From Massilia sp. 9I (GTDB lineage: Bacteria > Pseudomonadota > Gammaproteobacteria > Burkholderiales > Burkholderiaceae_D): a stretch of 64,000 nt of DNA. Below the pieces are notes generated by a model. It was not told the DNA's origin, ran no database searches, and saw nothing but the letters and a program-made list of their open reading frames with translations. The stretch spans positions 4,063,856-4,127,855 of the forward strand of contig NZ_LR733275.1 of NCBI RefSeq assembly GCF_902506415.1, written 5' to 3'. The translations under genes were made by a program, and so were the position numbers. Below are positions 55,433 to 64,000 of this stretch, piece after piece. The number at the start of each line of letters is the position of its first letter. Positions within the stretch are counted from its first letter, which is position 1.

Positions 55433-58400
55433 TTAGGCAAAATACGGCGTGTAGACAATGCCGTTGGCGATCAGCTCCGCCACCGCTTGCTGGTTTTCCG
55501 TACTCTCGCTGATCGCGGCCAGCACCTGGGCCAGGCTCGCCTTCTTGTTGTCGAGGACGTCCAGCCAGTAGGCGTAGCCGGCCGCCTCGGGTTCACGGTG
55601 CAGGATGTTCTTGTAGAGGCGGGAGACGATCTCCGTATTAGTCGGGGCGCTGCCGTACAGGTTGGCGAACTCCCTTGACGCAATGAAGCCGGCAGCGATC
55701 GAGGTCAGCGACGCCCCCTTGTCCATTTCGGCAAGCCAGTAGCCCATGCCGGTCGTGTCCGGCGCGCGATCGAAGGCGGCGCGGTAGATCCGGTAGGCCT
55801 GGCCTGCCACGCCGTCGACGTCGAGCGCCATGTGGCCGTCGGCGAAGACGATGCGTTCCACGCCCACCAGGCTATCGCTACCGTCGCCGGCGCTGCGTTT
55901 GTCCTCTACCAGGAAGCCACCTGCATTGCGCGTGATCTTGTAGTTGCCGATGCCGCCGTAGTAGCGCGCCGTATCCAGCCCCGCGCCGCCGAGCAGCATG
56001 TCGTTGCCTCCCGCCCCCAGCAAGCTGTCGTTGCCGGCGCCGCTATCGAGGCGGTCGTTGCCGGCGCCGCCGACCAGTGCGTCGCGGCCGGCGCCGCCCG
56101 TGCTGTCCCGCGGCGCGGCGGAAACCGGTGGGAGCGTGTTCGACGTGAGCTGTGGGTCGAACCCTTCCACGAAGTGCGCCGCGGTGAGCGTGCCGGCGCT
56201 GATGCCGGCGAGCCTGAGCGCGGTCTGGAAACCGTGGGTGCTGTACACGCCGTCGAGGTCATATTGCAGCAGCGTGTCGCTGCCGCTTTGCACCAGCCGC
56301 AGGTAGCCGGCGGGGCCGAAGGGATTGATCCCCCCGTTCAGCGGCAGGTCGAGGGCGAGTGCTCCCAGCTGGATGCGGTCGCCGCCGGTTCCGAGCTGGA
56401 AGTCGGTCACGGTATAGCCCGTGGTACCCGCCTCGAACAGGTCGCTGCCCTCGCCGCCGGTGGCGGTCGCGAGATCGCTGCCACGCCGCCAGACGTCGAC
56501 GCGGAAAATGTCATTTCCTACTCCTCCCAGCATGACTGCGCGGCCGGGATTCGCAAACAGCGGGATGTAGACGAGCAGGTCGTTGCCGTTGCCGCCGTCG
56601 AGGCGCGCCTTGCCGTCGTAGCTGGTGAGCGTGTCGTTGCCGTCCTGTCCCTCCAGCAGGTCGTCGCCGGTGCTGGTCAGGATGTCGTCGCCGGCGCCGC
56701 CGAGCAGCGTGTCGTCGCCGAGGTGATCGACCAGGTAGTCGTCGCCGGCGCCGCCTTCGAGCCTGTCGTTTCCGGGCCCGCCATCCAGCGTGTCCTTGCC
56801 GTCGCCGCCCTGGGCGACGTCGTCGAGCCAGCCGCCAGTCCAGCTGTCGTCCCCCGCGCTGCCGGTCCAGCGGATGCCGGCCGTGCTGCCGTCCGGCGGC
56901 AAGCCCAGCGCCATATTGGTTGCGGACAGCTGGTTCTTGTCGACGTTGCGCAGGGTGAGGAAGTCCCTGGGTGCGGCGCTCCCGGCGGCGCCATCGGTGT
57001 CGAGCACGACGACGGTGTCGGCGCCGCGCTGTTCCAGGCGCAGGTGGCCACTGGCGAAGGGCGAGCGCTCCGGCGCGACCCAGTAGCTCCCGAGGTCGAT
57101 GTCGAGCAGGTCGCCGCCGCTACCCACCTGGAAATCGGTGATCGTCAGCGCGCCTTTCCACGCGGCCCATCCGATGTGGAAGCTGTCGCTGCCGGCGCCG
57201 CCCGTGAGCAGCACCTGGACCGGCGCATCGAATGAGGGCGCGATCTCGAAGCGGTCGTTGCCGTCGCCCCCGTCGAGTTCGACACGCGCCGCCGGCGTGT
57301 TCGAGTTCGCCGACGCCAGTACCAGCCGGTCGTCGCCGGCACCGCCGCGCAGTACGTCGTTGCCCCCGTGGCTGACCAGGGTGTCCTTGCCGTTGCCGCC
57401 CTCGAGCACGTCGTTGCCGAATGGAAGCACGCTGGTGCTGCCGGTAGGGAGGCTCTCGCCAGGAAAGTCACCATACAGGCTGTCGTCGCCGTCCCCGCCG
57501 AACAGCTGGTCGTCGCCGCGCCCACCGTCGAGCGTGTCGTTGCCGCCTTCACCGCGAATCACGTCGCCTTGCGCACCGCCGCTCAGGCGGTCATCGGCGG
57601 CGCTGCCGACGATCTCGCGGCCGCCGGTCGAGCCGTCCGGATGGTAGCCACCGAGGATATTGCCGGCGCCGATTGCCGCCGCCGAGGTATTGGCGAAGAC
57701 GATCAGGTCGACGGCGCTGGACGGGTCGGCGCCGCTGCGCTTCTGCAGCACCGCGTCCGCGCCGCGCTGGATGATCTGCATCCCGTTTTCCGGCGCGAAG
57801 GGGTTCGCGACGTAGGGCGTGAAGTTGCGCAGGTCGAGGATGTCGCCGACCTCGCCGGTGGCGAAGTCGAGGATCTTCAGGACCGCGCCGTTCGTCGCGT
57901 CGACGAAGGAATAGATATCCCTGCCGGCGCCACCGTCGGCCACCACGGTGAAGCCGGGCAGGAACGCCGTCCGCACGCGGATCGTGTCGTCGCCGTCGCC
58001 GCCATGGACGGTGACGATGCGCGTGCCGGTCCGGTCCTGGTCGAACGCGTCGATACGGTCGTTGCCGGCGCCGCCGTCGAGCACCTGGCCCGGGCGGCCC
58101 TCGATGAGGTCGTTGCCCGCATCGCCTGCCAGCAGGCCGCCCTCGCGCGAGCGCGAAAGCAGCCGGTCGTCGCCTTCGCCGCCGTGCAGCGTGTTCGTGC
58201 CGTAGTCGTCGGTCAGGGCGTCGTTGCCGTCGCCGCCGTCGAGGAGGTCGTTGCCAAAGCCGCCATCGAGGGTGTCGTCGCCGGCATAGCCGTACAGTTT
58301 GTCATCGCCTTCGCCGCCGCTCAACTGGTCGGCCAGATTGCTGCCGTGGATGACGTCTGGACCGGAGGTGCCGGTCGCGATGACCTTGGTGGGGCTGACG

Positions 58401-58462
58401 TTGGCGACGGAACCGGTTTGCGACATGGAGAATGCGGCTGAGGACTGGCTGGATAAGGTCAT
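55433..58462 (-). CDS. 1009-residue RTX-repeat protein with three super-modules and DUF4214
   Basis: A 1009-residue probable secreted or surface protein without a signal peptide. It is made of three tandem super-modules of ~245-250 residues, each with RTX calcium nonapeptides (GGxGxDxLx), a DFxxGxxGDxLDL strand, an NPF/SPF segment with LRLxQRGADTVLQ-like sequence and a DGS linker. Centres are near 57780, 57030 and 56290. The C-terminal 150 residues are DUF4214 (AYRIYRAAFDRAPDTTGMGY; YKNILHREPEAAGYAYWLDV). Calcium-driven folding after export is expected for the family. It is a near-copy of modules 4-6 of the larger protein next to it. Confidence 0.88.
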   Translation of the reverse strand: MTLSSQSSAAFSMSQTGSVANVSPTKVIATGTSGPDVIHGSNLADQLSGGEGDDKLYGYAGDDTLDGGFGNDLLDGGDGNDALTDDYGTNTLHGGEGDDRLLSRSREGGLLAGDAGNDLIEGRPGQVLDGGAGNDRIDAFDQDRTGTRIVTVHGGDGDDTIRVRTAFLPGFTVVADGGAGRDIYSFVDATNGAVLKILDFATGEVGDILDLRNFTPYVANPFAPENGMQIIQRGADAVLQKRSGADPSSAVDLIVFANTSAAAIGAGNILGGYHPDGSTGGREIVGSAADDRLSGGAQGDVIRGEGGNDTLDGGRGDDQLFGGDGDDSLYGDFPGESLPTGSTSVLPFGNDVLEGGNGKDTLVSHGGNDVLRGGAGDDRLVLASANSNTPAARVELDGGDGNDRFEIAPSFDAPVQVLLTGGAGSDSFHIGWAAWKGALTITDFQVGSGGDLLDIDLGSYWVAPERSPFASGHLRLEQRGADTVVVLDTDGAAGSAAPRDFLTLRNVDKNQLSATNMALGLPPDGSTAGIRWTGSAGDDSWTGGWLDDVAQGGDGKDTLDGGPGNDRLEGGAGDDYLVDHLGDDTLLGGAGDDILTSTGDDLLEGQDGNDTLTSYDGKARLDGGNGNDLLVYIPLFANPGRAVMLGGVGNDIFRVDVWRRGSDLATATGGEGSDLFEAGTTGYTVTDFQLGTGGDRIQLGALALDLPLNGGINPFGPAGYLRLVQSGSDTLLQYDLDGVYSTHGFQTALRLAGISAGTLTAAHFVEGFDPQLTSNTLPPVSAAPRDSTGGAGRDALVGGAGNDRLDSGAGNDSLLGAGGNDMLLGGAGLDTARYYGGIGNYKITRNAGGFLVEDKRSAGDGSDSLVGVERIVFADGHMALDVDGVAGQAYRIYRAAFDRAPDTTGMGYWLAEMDKGASLTSIAAGFIASREFANLYGSAPTNTEIVSRLYKNILHREPEAAGYAYWLDVLDNKKASLAQVLAAISESTENQQAVAELIANGIVYTPYFA

Positions 58463-58589
58463 GATAAAAAAGGCAATTCCGAACAGCCGCTACTATCACC
58501 GAGCGGTGCTTGCTTGTCGAGAAAAAGCCGGATGTACAACGCCGTCTATGCGGGCTGGATGCGCTTGTTGCGTTGCATACACATGTGGA

Positions 58590-58611
58590 AACGCCCCGCT
58601 GGCGGGGCGTT
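58590..58611. other. GC-rich hairpin between the two large RTX genes
   Basis: AACGCCCCGC (58590-58599) pairs with GCGGGGCGTT (58602-58611). On the minus strand it lies 34 bases after the larger RTX gene's stop codon, followed only by TTTCC-like sequence, so it is a weak or rho-assisted terminator. The remaining ~125 bases upstream of the 1009-residue protein hold its promoter, not identifiable by eye. Confidence 0.5.
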
Positions 58612-58644
58612 GCAGGAGACCTGTTTGCCGCCGGGTGTGCGGCC

Positions 58645-61600
58645 TCAGCCCTCGTATGGCGTGAAGGGGATGCCGTTGACGATCAGCTCGGCCACCCCTT
58701 CCTGGTTCTCGCCGCTTTCGCTGATCGCGGCCAGCACGTCGGCCAAGGTGGCCCGCTTGTTCTCGAGCACATCCAGCCAGTAGGCGTAGCCGGCCGCTTC
58801 CGGCTCGCGGTGCAGGATGTTCTTGTAGAAGCCCATGACGAGCTGGGCATTGGTTGGCGCGACACCGTACACCTCGGCGAACTCCTTCGAGGCCACGAAG
58901 CCTGCCGCGACCTGGAGCAGGGGGCTGCCCTTTTCCATGGTTTGCAGCCAGAAGCCCATGCCGCCCATGTCCGGAGAGCGGTCGAAAGCGGCGCGGTAGA
59001 TGCGGAAGGCCTGGCCGGCCACGCCTTCGGTATCGAGCGCCAGGTGGGCGTCGGCGAAGACCAGGCGTTCTACCCCGGCCAGGGTGTCGGTGCCTGCTTC
59101 GGCGCTGCCGGCCTTGGCCACCACCCGGAACCCGTCGCCGACGCGCGTGACCGTGTAGTCGCTGGCCTTGCCGCCGTAGCGCGCGCTGTCCATGCCGGCG
59201 CCGCCGATCAGGGTGTCGTTGCCGGCGCCGCCGGTGAGCACGTCGTCGCCGTCGCCGCCGTCGAGCTTGTCGTTGCCGGTGCCGCCCGTCAGCTGGTCGC
59301 CGCCGCTGGTGCCGGTGCGTTCCTGGGGCGGCTGCGGGGCCAGCGTCGGCGCGGGTGTTGGGGCTGGCGTCGGAGCTGGCGTGGGCGCTGCCGTCGGGGC
59401 GGGAGTCGGCGCCTGGGTCGGAGGGGCGGTCGGGGCAGGAGTCGGTGCCTGGGTTGGAGGTAGGGTCGGCGCAGGAGTAGGCGCCGGTGTTGGAGGTGGC
59501 GGCGGAGGCGGAGCCGACGGATGCGGGTTGACGCCTTCGACGAAATTGGCCGCGGTGAGACTCGCGGCGTTGACGCCCGCCAGGGTCATCACCTTGATAA
59601 AGCCATAGCCGCTACCCGTGCCGTCCTTGTCATATTGCAGCACCGTGTCGGCGCCTTGCTGCACCAGGCGCAGATAACCGGCGCTTCCGAAAGCATCGGA
59701 CACCGGCACGTACCAGCCGAGCGGTGCGAGCGCGATCTGGTCTCCATTGGCGCCGGCCTGGAAATCGGTGACGGTGTAGTTGACGGTGTCGGTTTCGAAC
59801 ACGTCGCGTCCCGCGCCGCCGCTCACGGTGGCCACATTGGCATTCGGTGCGTACGATTTCACCGTGAAGCGGTCGTTGCCCGCGCCGCCGGACATGATCG
59901 TGTGGGCGGTGGGTGAATCCGAGTACGACGACCAGAGTTGCAGGTGATCGTTGCCGTCGCCGCCATGCATCGTTGCATTGCCGAGTTGGTTGATCAGGAC
60001 GTCGTCGCCCGCACCGCCGTCGAGAAAGTCGTCGCCCGTCGAAACCAGCATGTCATTGCCGGCGCCACCGAGCAGGGTGTCGCGTCCCCAGGAGTCGAAG
60101 ATGCTGTCGTCGCCGTCACCGCCCTCGAGCAGGTCGTTGCCGCGCCCTCCCTCGAGGTGGTCTTTGCCGGCGCCGCCCTTCAGGATGTCGTCGAGCCAGC
60201 CGCCGCCAAGGAAATCGTCGCCATCCGTCCCGGTCCGGGTAAAACCCTTGGTCGATCCGTCCGGTGCCAGCGCCTGGGCGAAGTTGTCAGCAGTCAGCGC
60301 ATTCTTGTCGACGTTCTTCAGCGTCACAAAGTCCATGTGGACGCCGCTCCCGGCGCCGTCGGGGTCGATCTGGAGCACGGTATCGGCGCCGCGCTGTACC
60401 AGGCGGTACTGGCCGCTGGCGAATGGGGAGACTTCCCCGTACGTGACGTAGCTTTCCATGCCGGACAACACATCGAGCACGTCACCAGCGGCGCCGGCGT
60501 GGAAGTCGGTAATCGTGAGCGAGCCGCGCGACGGCAGCCAGTGGAACCAGAAGCTGTCCTTGCCGGCGCCGCCCGCCATCTCGACGTCGAGACGGACGCC
60601 GCGCTCGGGATCGATCTTGATGAGGTCGTCACCGGCATCGCCCTGCAGCAGCACGCGGTGTCCCGGGACGTCGAATTCATACAGCGACTGCAGGACCAGG
60701 GTATCGTTGCCGTCGCCGCCGCGCAGGATATCGTTGCCCCACCTCGTGATCAGCTGGTCATTGCCGGCGCCGCCATCGAGGATGTCGTCCCCGGTGGCGA
60801 GCAGGGCGGCATTCCAGGCGCCTGGAGGACTGCGCTCGTAGTAGTCGCCCAATAGCAGGTCGTCGCCGTCGCCGCCTTTCAGATGGTCGTTGCCGGCCGA
60901 GCCGATCAGCTCGTCGTTGCCGGCTCCCCCGGAGATGTCGTCGTCCAGCCAGCCGCCCGCGAGCAGCTCGTCCGCTGCCGTGCCGACGATGGTGCGGCCG
61001 GTGTTGGAGCCATCCGGGTTGAAGCCCCAGAGAATGTTGGCGGCGCCGATTGCCGCCTTGTCGATGCCCACGAAGACGATCACGTCGCGATAGACGGGCA
61101 CGCCGTTTTCCGTGACGCGCGCCTGCAGCACCGCATCCGGTCCGCGCTGCTCGATGCGCAGGCCGTTCGTGGGAGCGAAGGGATTCGGCCCGTCCGCCCC
61201 GCTGATCAGGGCGCCCAGGTCGACCAGGTCGCCACCTTCGCCGGTCTGGAAGTCCAGGATCTTGAATGGCGCGGTGCGCGGCACGTCGAACATCCGGTAG
61301 GTGTCGCGTCCGGCGCCGCCGTCGGCCACGACGTTCAGCACGTGGTTTCCGCTCAGGCCAGCGGTGAAGAAGTCGTCGCCTTCGCCGCCATGCATCAGGA
61401 TGGTCGATGCCGGACCGGTGTAAATCAAGTTGCCTGCGGAGAGATTGTCGTTGCCCGCTCCGCCGTCGAGCACCATGTTGCCGCCGCTTCCGAACAGCGT
61501 GTCGTTGCCGGCGCCGCCCAGCAGCTCGCCGCCATCGGGAGAGCTGCTCGACAGCTCATCGTCGCCGTCGCCGCCCTCGAGGCGGTTGAAGCCGGCGTTG

Positions 61601-64000
61601 TCGGTGAGCTTGTCGCGCCCGGCCCCGCCGTACAGCCGGTCGTTGCCGGCCTCGCCGTACAGGAGGTCATCGCCGTCGTCGCCGTACAGGCTGTCGGCGC
61701 CGCCTCCGCCGTACAGCCAGTCGATACCGCCCCCGCCGCGCAGCGTGTCGTCGAGGCGCCCGCCCGTCATCTTGTCGTGTTCCGCGGTTCCGCTGCGCTC
61801 GTGCCCAACGGGCGAACCGTCCGGGCGCGCGCCATCGATGAAGTTTTCGCCGGTGAGCGCGTCGCGCGCGACGTTGCGCAGGATGACGACATCCTGCCAG
61901 CCCGTGACCGAACCGGTTCCGAGGCGTTGCAGGACCGTGTCGCTGCCGCGCTGCTCGAGGCGCAGCTGACTCAGGGGCGGACCGAAGGGGTTGCCGCTGT
62001 TTTCCTTGTAGTCGATCAGCGAGAATGCGTCGAGCAGGTCGCCGCCCGCACCCGCGGTGAAGTCGGTGATCGCCAGCATCGGCATCGCCATGCTGCTACC
62101 GAAGACATAGGTGTCGCGGCCGGCACCGCCGCTAGCCTCGACCTGCACGCTCGTCCTGGCCCATGCGGCCATGACGATGGTGTCGTCGCCGGCCCCGGCA
62201 TCGATCCGCATCGGCGGCTGCGCCGCAAGGTTGTGGCCGTACCAGGAGACGACAATGCGGTCGTTGCCGGTACCTCCCAGGACGACATCGGCATCGAGCG
62301 AGGCTTCGATATCGTCGTCGCCGGCGCCGCCGTCGATGGTGATGGCGTAAGCCTTGCCGTCATCGGGGAAACCGAAGCCTGGGGCGGTCCGAATTTTATC
62401 GTTGCCGTTGCCTCCTTCGAGCACGTTATTGCCCAAGGTATCGAGCAACAGGTCGTCGCCGTCGCCGCCACTCAGCTTATCGTCGCCTTCTCCGCCATCG
62501 AGTTTGTCATCCCCCATGCCGCCGCGCAGCGTGTCGTTTCCCATGCCGCCCGACAGGCTGTCGCCGTAAAACCGTTCGTCGCCACCTTCGAGCAGGTCGT
62601 CGCCCTTGCCGCCCGAAAGGATGTCGCGGCCTTCGCCGCCGCGGATCGTGTCGTCGAGGTCCTCGCCCTCGAGGACATCCTCGCCGTCGGTGCCGACGAT
62701 GGTGTAGCCGACGTCGCTGCCGCCCCAGTCATAGCCGCCGCTGAAGCTGGCGCGCGACAGCTGAGACAGGTTGGTGCCGGCCAGCGTGGCCAGCAGCCGG
62801 AACGTGTGCACCGCACCGGCTGCGCCGTCGCTGTCGAGATAGATCCGCACATCGCTGCCGGCCTGTTCGGCCTTCAGATAGCCAGCCGGGCCAAACGGGT
62901 TATCGCCAAGCTTGGCGGGGACGAGGGCGCGCAGGTCCAGGCGGTCGCCCTGGAGTGTGTCGAAATCGTCGATCCGCAGCTGGGAACGCGGGCTGATGAT
63001 GGCGAAGATGTCGGCGCCCGTGCCACCTTGCGCCGTCACGATGACCTGGTCCGATACGGTGTTGATCTGCAGCAGGTCGTCGCCCGCGCCGCCGGACAGG
63101 CGGACCGTGCGCGCAGTGCTGTTGCCGGCATCGACAGCCGTGAGCGTGTCCTTGCCATCCCCGCCCAGCAAGGTGTCGGCGCCGTTACCTCCCGAGAGCG
63201 TATCGTCTCCGGCGCCGCCGTCGAGCACATTGGCGCCGCTGGAAGCGACGCTCAGCGTATCGTTGCCGATTCCCCCCTCGAGCCGGTTGCTTCCGGTGCG
63301 GTCGCCGCTTTCGTCGAGGCGGTCGTTGCCGGCGCCGCCGAGCAGCACATCGTCGCCGCTACCGCCCACCAGCCCGTCGTCGCCGTCGCCGCCGTCGATC
63401 GTGTCGTCGCCGCCACTGCCCAGCAGGTAGTCGTAGCCGTCGTGCCCACGGATAGTATCGTTCATGAGCGTGCCCGTCAGCGTGTCCCACGACGCCGTGC
63501 CCTCCAGCGTCAAGCCGACCTGCGAACCGGCTGGGTCGATGTCGCCGGCGAAGTTCGCGCGCGTCAGGCGGCTGGGCGCGACCCCGACCAGCTTCAGCAG
63601 GGACTGGTAGCTTGCAGGCGTATCGGCCGTGCGCAGCTGGAGCAAGGTGTCGGCGCCATCCGCTACCAGGCGCAGGAACCCATTCCCGAATGGGTTGCCG
63701 TTGTAATCGGCTGCCAGCAGCCCCAGCACGTCGATGCGGTCGCCGTTCGCACCGGGCGTAAAGTCGGTAATCCGCACCAGGTCCGCGGCGCCGGCGGCGA
63801 GGCCGGCTACCCGAAGCACGTAGGTGTCGGCGCCGCTTCCGCCCTTCAGGTCGATGCCGGCATCGGCCGGGCTGTCCCACAAGAGCTCGATGAAGTCGTC
63901 GCCGGCGCCGGCATCGGCGACCGAACTGGTGGCATCGGCGCCGGTCATCGTGATGTACAAGCGATCATTGCCGGCGCCGCCGGCATAGTCCACGCCGCCG
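58645..64000 (-). CDS. very large RTX-repeat/DUF4214 protein (N-terminus outside window)
   Basis: At least 1785 residues are visible, and the frame stays open to the right edge within a repeat (GGVDYAGGAGNDRLYITM), so the true start is outside the window; a GTG at 63993 is only an in-frame codon. Six super-modules, period ~730-915 bases, each have RTX nonapeptides and the NPF..LRLxQRGADTVLQ segment (near 63690, 62900, 61990, 61185, 60430, 59700). A 60-residue Pro/Thr-rich linker (59326-59517) follows module 6, then more RTX repeats and DUF4214 (RIYRAAFDRSPDMGGMGFWL). Probable giant secreted/adhesin-like protein; no enzymatic domain is visible. Confidence 0.88.
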   Translation of the reverse strand, partial: GGVDYAGGAGNDRLYITMTGADATSSVADAGAGDDFIELLWDSPADAGIDLKGGSGADTYVLRVAGLAAGAADLVRITDFTPGANGDRIDVLGLLAADYNGNPFGNGFLRLVADGADTLLQLRTADTPASYQSLLKLVGVAPSRLTRANFAGDIDPAGSQVGLTLEGTASWDTLTGTLMNDTIRGHDGYDYLLGSGGDDTIDGGDGDDGLVGGSGDDVLLGGAGNDRLDESGDRTGSNRLEGGIGNDTLSVASSGANVLDGGAGDDTLSGGNGADTLLGGDGKDTLTAVDAGNSTARTVRLSGGAGDDLLQINTVSDQVIVTAQGGTGADIFAIISPRSQLRIDDFDTLQGDRLDLRALVPAKLGDNPFGPAGYLKAEQAGSDVRIYLDSDGAAGAVHTFRLLATLAGTNLSQLSRASFSGGYDWGGSDVGYTIVGTDGEDVLEGEDLDDTIRGGEGRDILSGGKGDDLLEGGDERFYGDSLSGGMGNDTLRGGMGDDKLDGGEGDDKLSGGDGDDLLLDTLGNNVLEGGNGNDKIRTAPGFGFPDDGKAYAITIDGGAGDDDIEASLDADVVLGGTGNDRIVVSWYGHNLAAQPPMRIDAGAGDDTIVMAAWARTSVQVEASGGAGRDTYVFGSSMAMPMLAITDFTAGAGGDLLDAFSLIDYKENSGNPFGPPLSQLRLEQRGSDTVLQRLGTGSVTGWQDVVILRNVARDALTGENFIDGARPDGSPVGHERSGTAEHDKMTGGRLDDTLRGGGGIDWLYGGGGADSLYGDDGDDLLYGEAGNDRLYGGAGRDKLTDNAGFNRLEGGDGDDELSSSSPDGGELLGGAGNDTLFGSGGNMVLDGGAGNDNLSAGNLIYTGPASTILMHGGEGDDFFTAGLSGNHVLNVVADGGAGRDTYRMFDVPRTAPFKILDFQTGEGGDLVDLGALISGADGPNPFAPTNGLRIEQRGPDAVLQARVTENGVPVYRDVIVFVGIDKAAIGAANILWGFNPDGSNTGRTIVGTAADELLAGGWLDDDISGGAGNDELIGSAGNDHLKGGDGDDLLLGDYYERSPPGAWNAALLATGDDILDGGAGNDQLITRWGNDILRGGDGNDTLVLQSLYEFDVPGHRVLLQGDAGDDLIKIDPERGVRLDVEMAGGAGKDSFWFHWLPSRGSLTITDFHAGAAGDVLDVLSGMESYVTYGEVSPFASGQYRLVQRGADTVLQIDPDGAGSGVHMDFVTLKNVDKNALTADNFAQALAPDGSTKGFTRTGTDGDDFLGGGWLDDILKGGAGKDHLEGGRGNDLLEGGDGDDSIFDSWGRDTLLGGAGNDMLVSTGDDFLDGGAGDDVLINQLGNATMHGGDGNDHLQLWSSYSDSPTAHTIMSGGAGNDRFTVKSYAPNANVATVSGGAGRDVFETDTVNYTVTDFQAGANGDQIALAPLGWYVPVSDAFGSAGYLRLVQQGADTVLQYDKDGTGSGYGFIKVMTLAGVNAASLTAANFVEGVNPHPSAPPPPPPPTPAPTPAPTLPPTQAPTPAPTAPPTQAPTPAPTAAPTPAPTPAPTPAPTLAPQPPQERTGTSGGDQLTGGTGNDKLDGGDGDDVLTGGAGNDTLIGGAGMDSARYGGKASDYTVTRVGDGFRVVAKAGSAEAGTDTLAGVERLVFADAHLALDTEGVAGQAFRIYRAAFDRSPDMGGMGFWLQTMEKGSPLLQVAAGFVASKEFAEVYGVAPTNAQLVMGFYKNILHREPEAAGYAYWLDVLENKRATLADVLAAISESGENQEGVAELIVNGIPFTPYEG
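59326..59517 (-). repeat. Pro-Thr/Ala-rich tandem-repeat linker
   Basis: Within the large RTX gene a ~60-residue stretch repeats PAPT/PTPA units (PPPPPPPTPAPTPAPT and further copies such as LPPTQAPTPAPT), corresponding to 12-base DNA units. Length changes would stay in frame. The 1009-residue paralogue lacks it. It separates the last super-module from the C-terminal RTX/DUF4214 part. Confidence 0.75.

Noticed and set aside
57368..58441. Long frames on the plus strand inside the RTX genes (also 55832-57235 and 58510-59463)
   Set aside because: They arise from the repetitive GGxGxDD codons read backwards (Val/Ala/Gly-rich) and have no start signals.
59326..59517. The regular PAPT repeat and RTX repeats as a CRISPR-like array
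   Set aside because: The repeats are coding, short and without unique spacers.
53780..64000. Search for type I secretion genes (ABC exporter, HlyD, TolC) beside the RTX genes
   Set aside because: None found in the window. The TolC-like gene at 30704 belongs to the RND operon.

Overview
The window is high-GC chromosomal DNA from a betaproteobacterium of the order Burkholderiales, most likely an Oxalobacteraceae member close to Massilia. This rests on gene content and order (trxA-rho-rpmE2, a hut operon using the HutF/HutG route, a LysR-lipase-like-RND efflux cluster of BpeEF-OprC/CeoAB-OpcM type, and DUF4214/RTX-like proteins). No phage, plasmid, insertion sequence or CRISPR array was seen.

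Left part (1-12.5 kb): a MHYT/PAS sensor cut by the window edge, a periplasmic solute-binding protein, a tRNA-Leu(CAA) with its terminator, a GT39-type membrane glycosyltransferase, rpmE2, rho and trxA, a CheY-like receiver protein, the histidine-utilisation repressor hutC, an ada plus 2OG-Fe(II) oxygenase pair and a secreted YtcJ-like amidohydrolase.

Histidine degradation (12.5-20 kb): hutU-hutH-hutG-hutF-hutD-hutI form one tightly packed operon. Together they take histidine to glutamate and formate through formylglutamate. A perfect palindrome of the HutC/GntR type sits exactly in the spacer of the hutU promoter, and an 11-nt copy of its core lies in front of the amidohydrolase gene. A compact intergenic unit downstream of hutI looks like a small RNA with a C-rich, anti-Shine-Dalgarno-like stretch.

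Middle (20-38 kb): a dmeR-DUF1289-dmeF cobalt/nickel efflux operon, a GNAT-EamA pair, a REPIN-like repeat, a DUF962 protein, and a LysR-controlled RND efflux operon whose lipase-like gene has lost the catalytic serine. Two DNA glycosylases (deoxyinosine and 3-methyladenine), a TPR lipoprotein, an HDOD protein and a chemoreceptor with a separate periplasmic Cache protein follow.

Right-centre (38-53.8 kb): a divergent KamA-like radical SAM enzyme with an MFS transporter, a PQQ-type sorbosone dehydrogenase-like lipoprotein, and an accessory caa3-like oxidase (subunit II with haem c, a fused subunit I+III and three small c-type cytochromes). Metabolic and housekeeping genes follow: an FAH-family hydrolase, a class III aminotransferase, an esterase, mogA, darP and pmbA.

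Right end (53.8-64 kb): three paralogous proteins that share a C-terminal DUF4214 module. Two are very large, built from tandem RTX-like super-modules. The 1009-residue protein is colinear with the last three modules of its larger neighbour, which runs off the window, so tandem gene duplication is likely. No type I secretion genes are present here.
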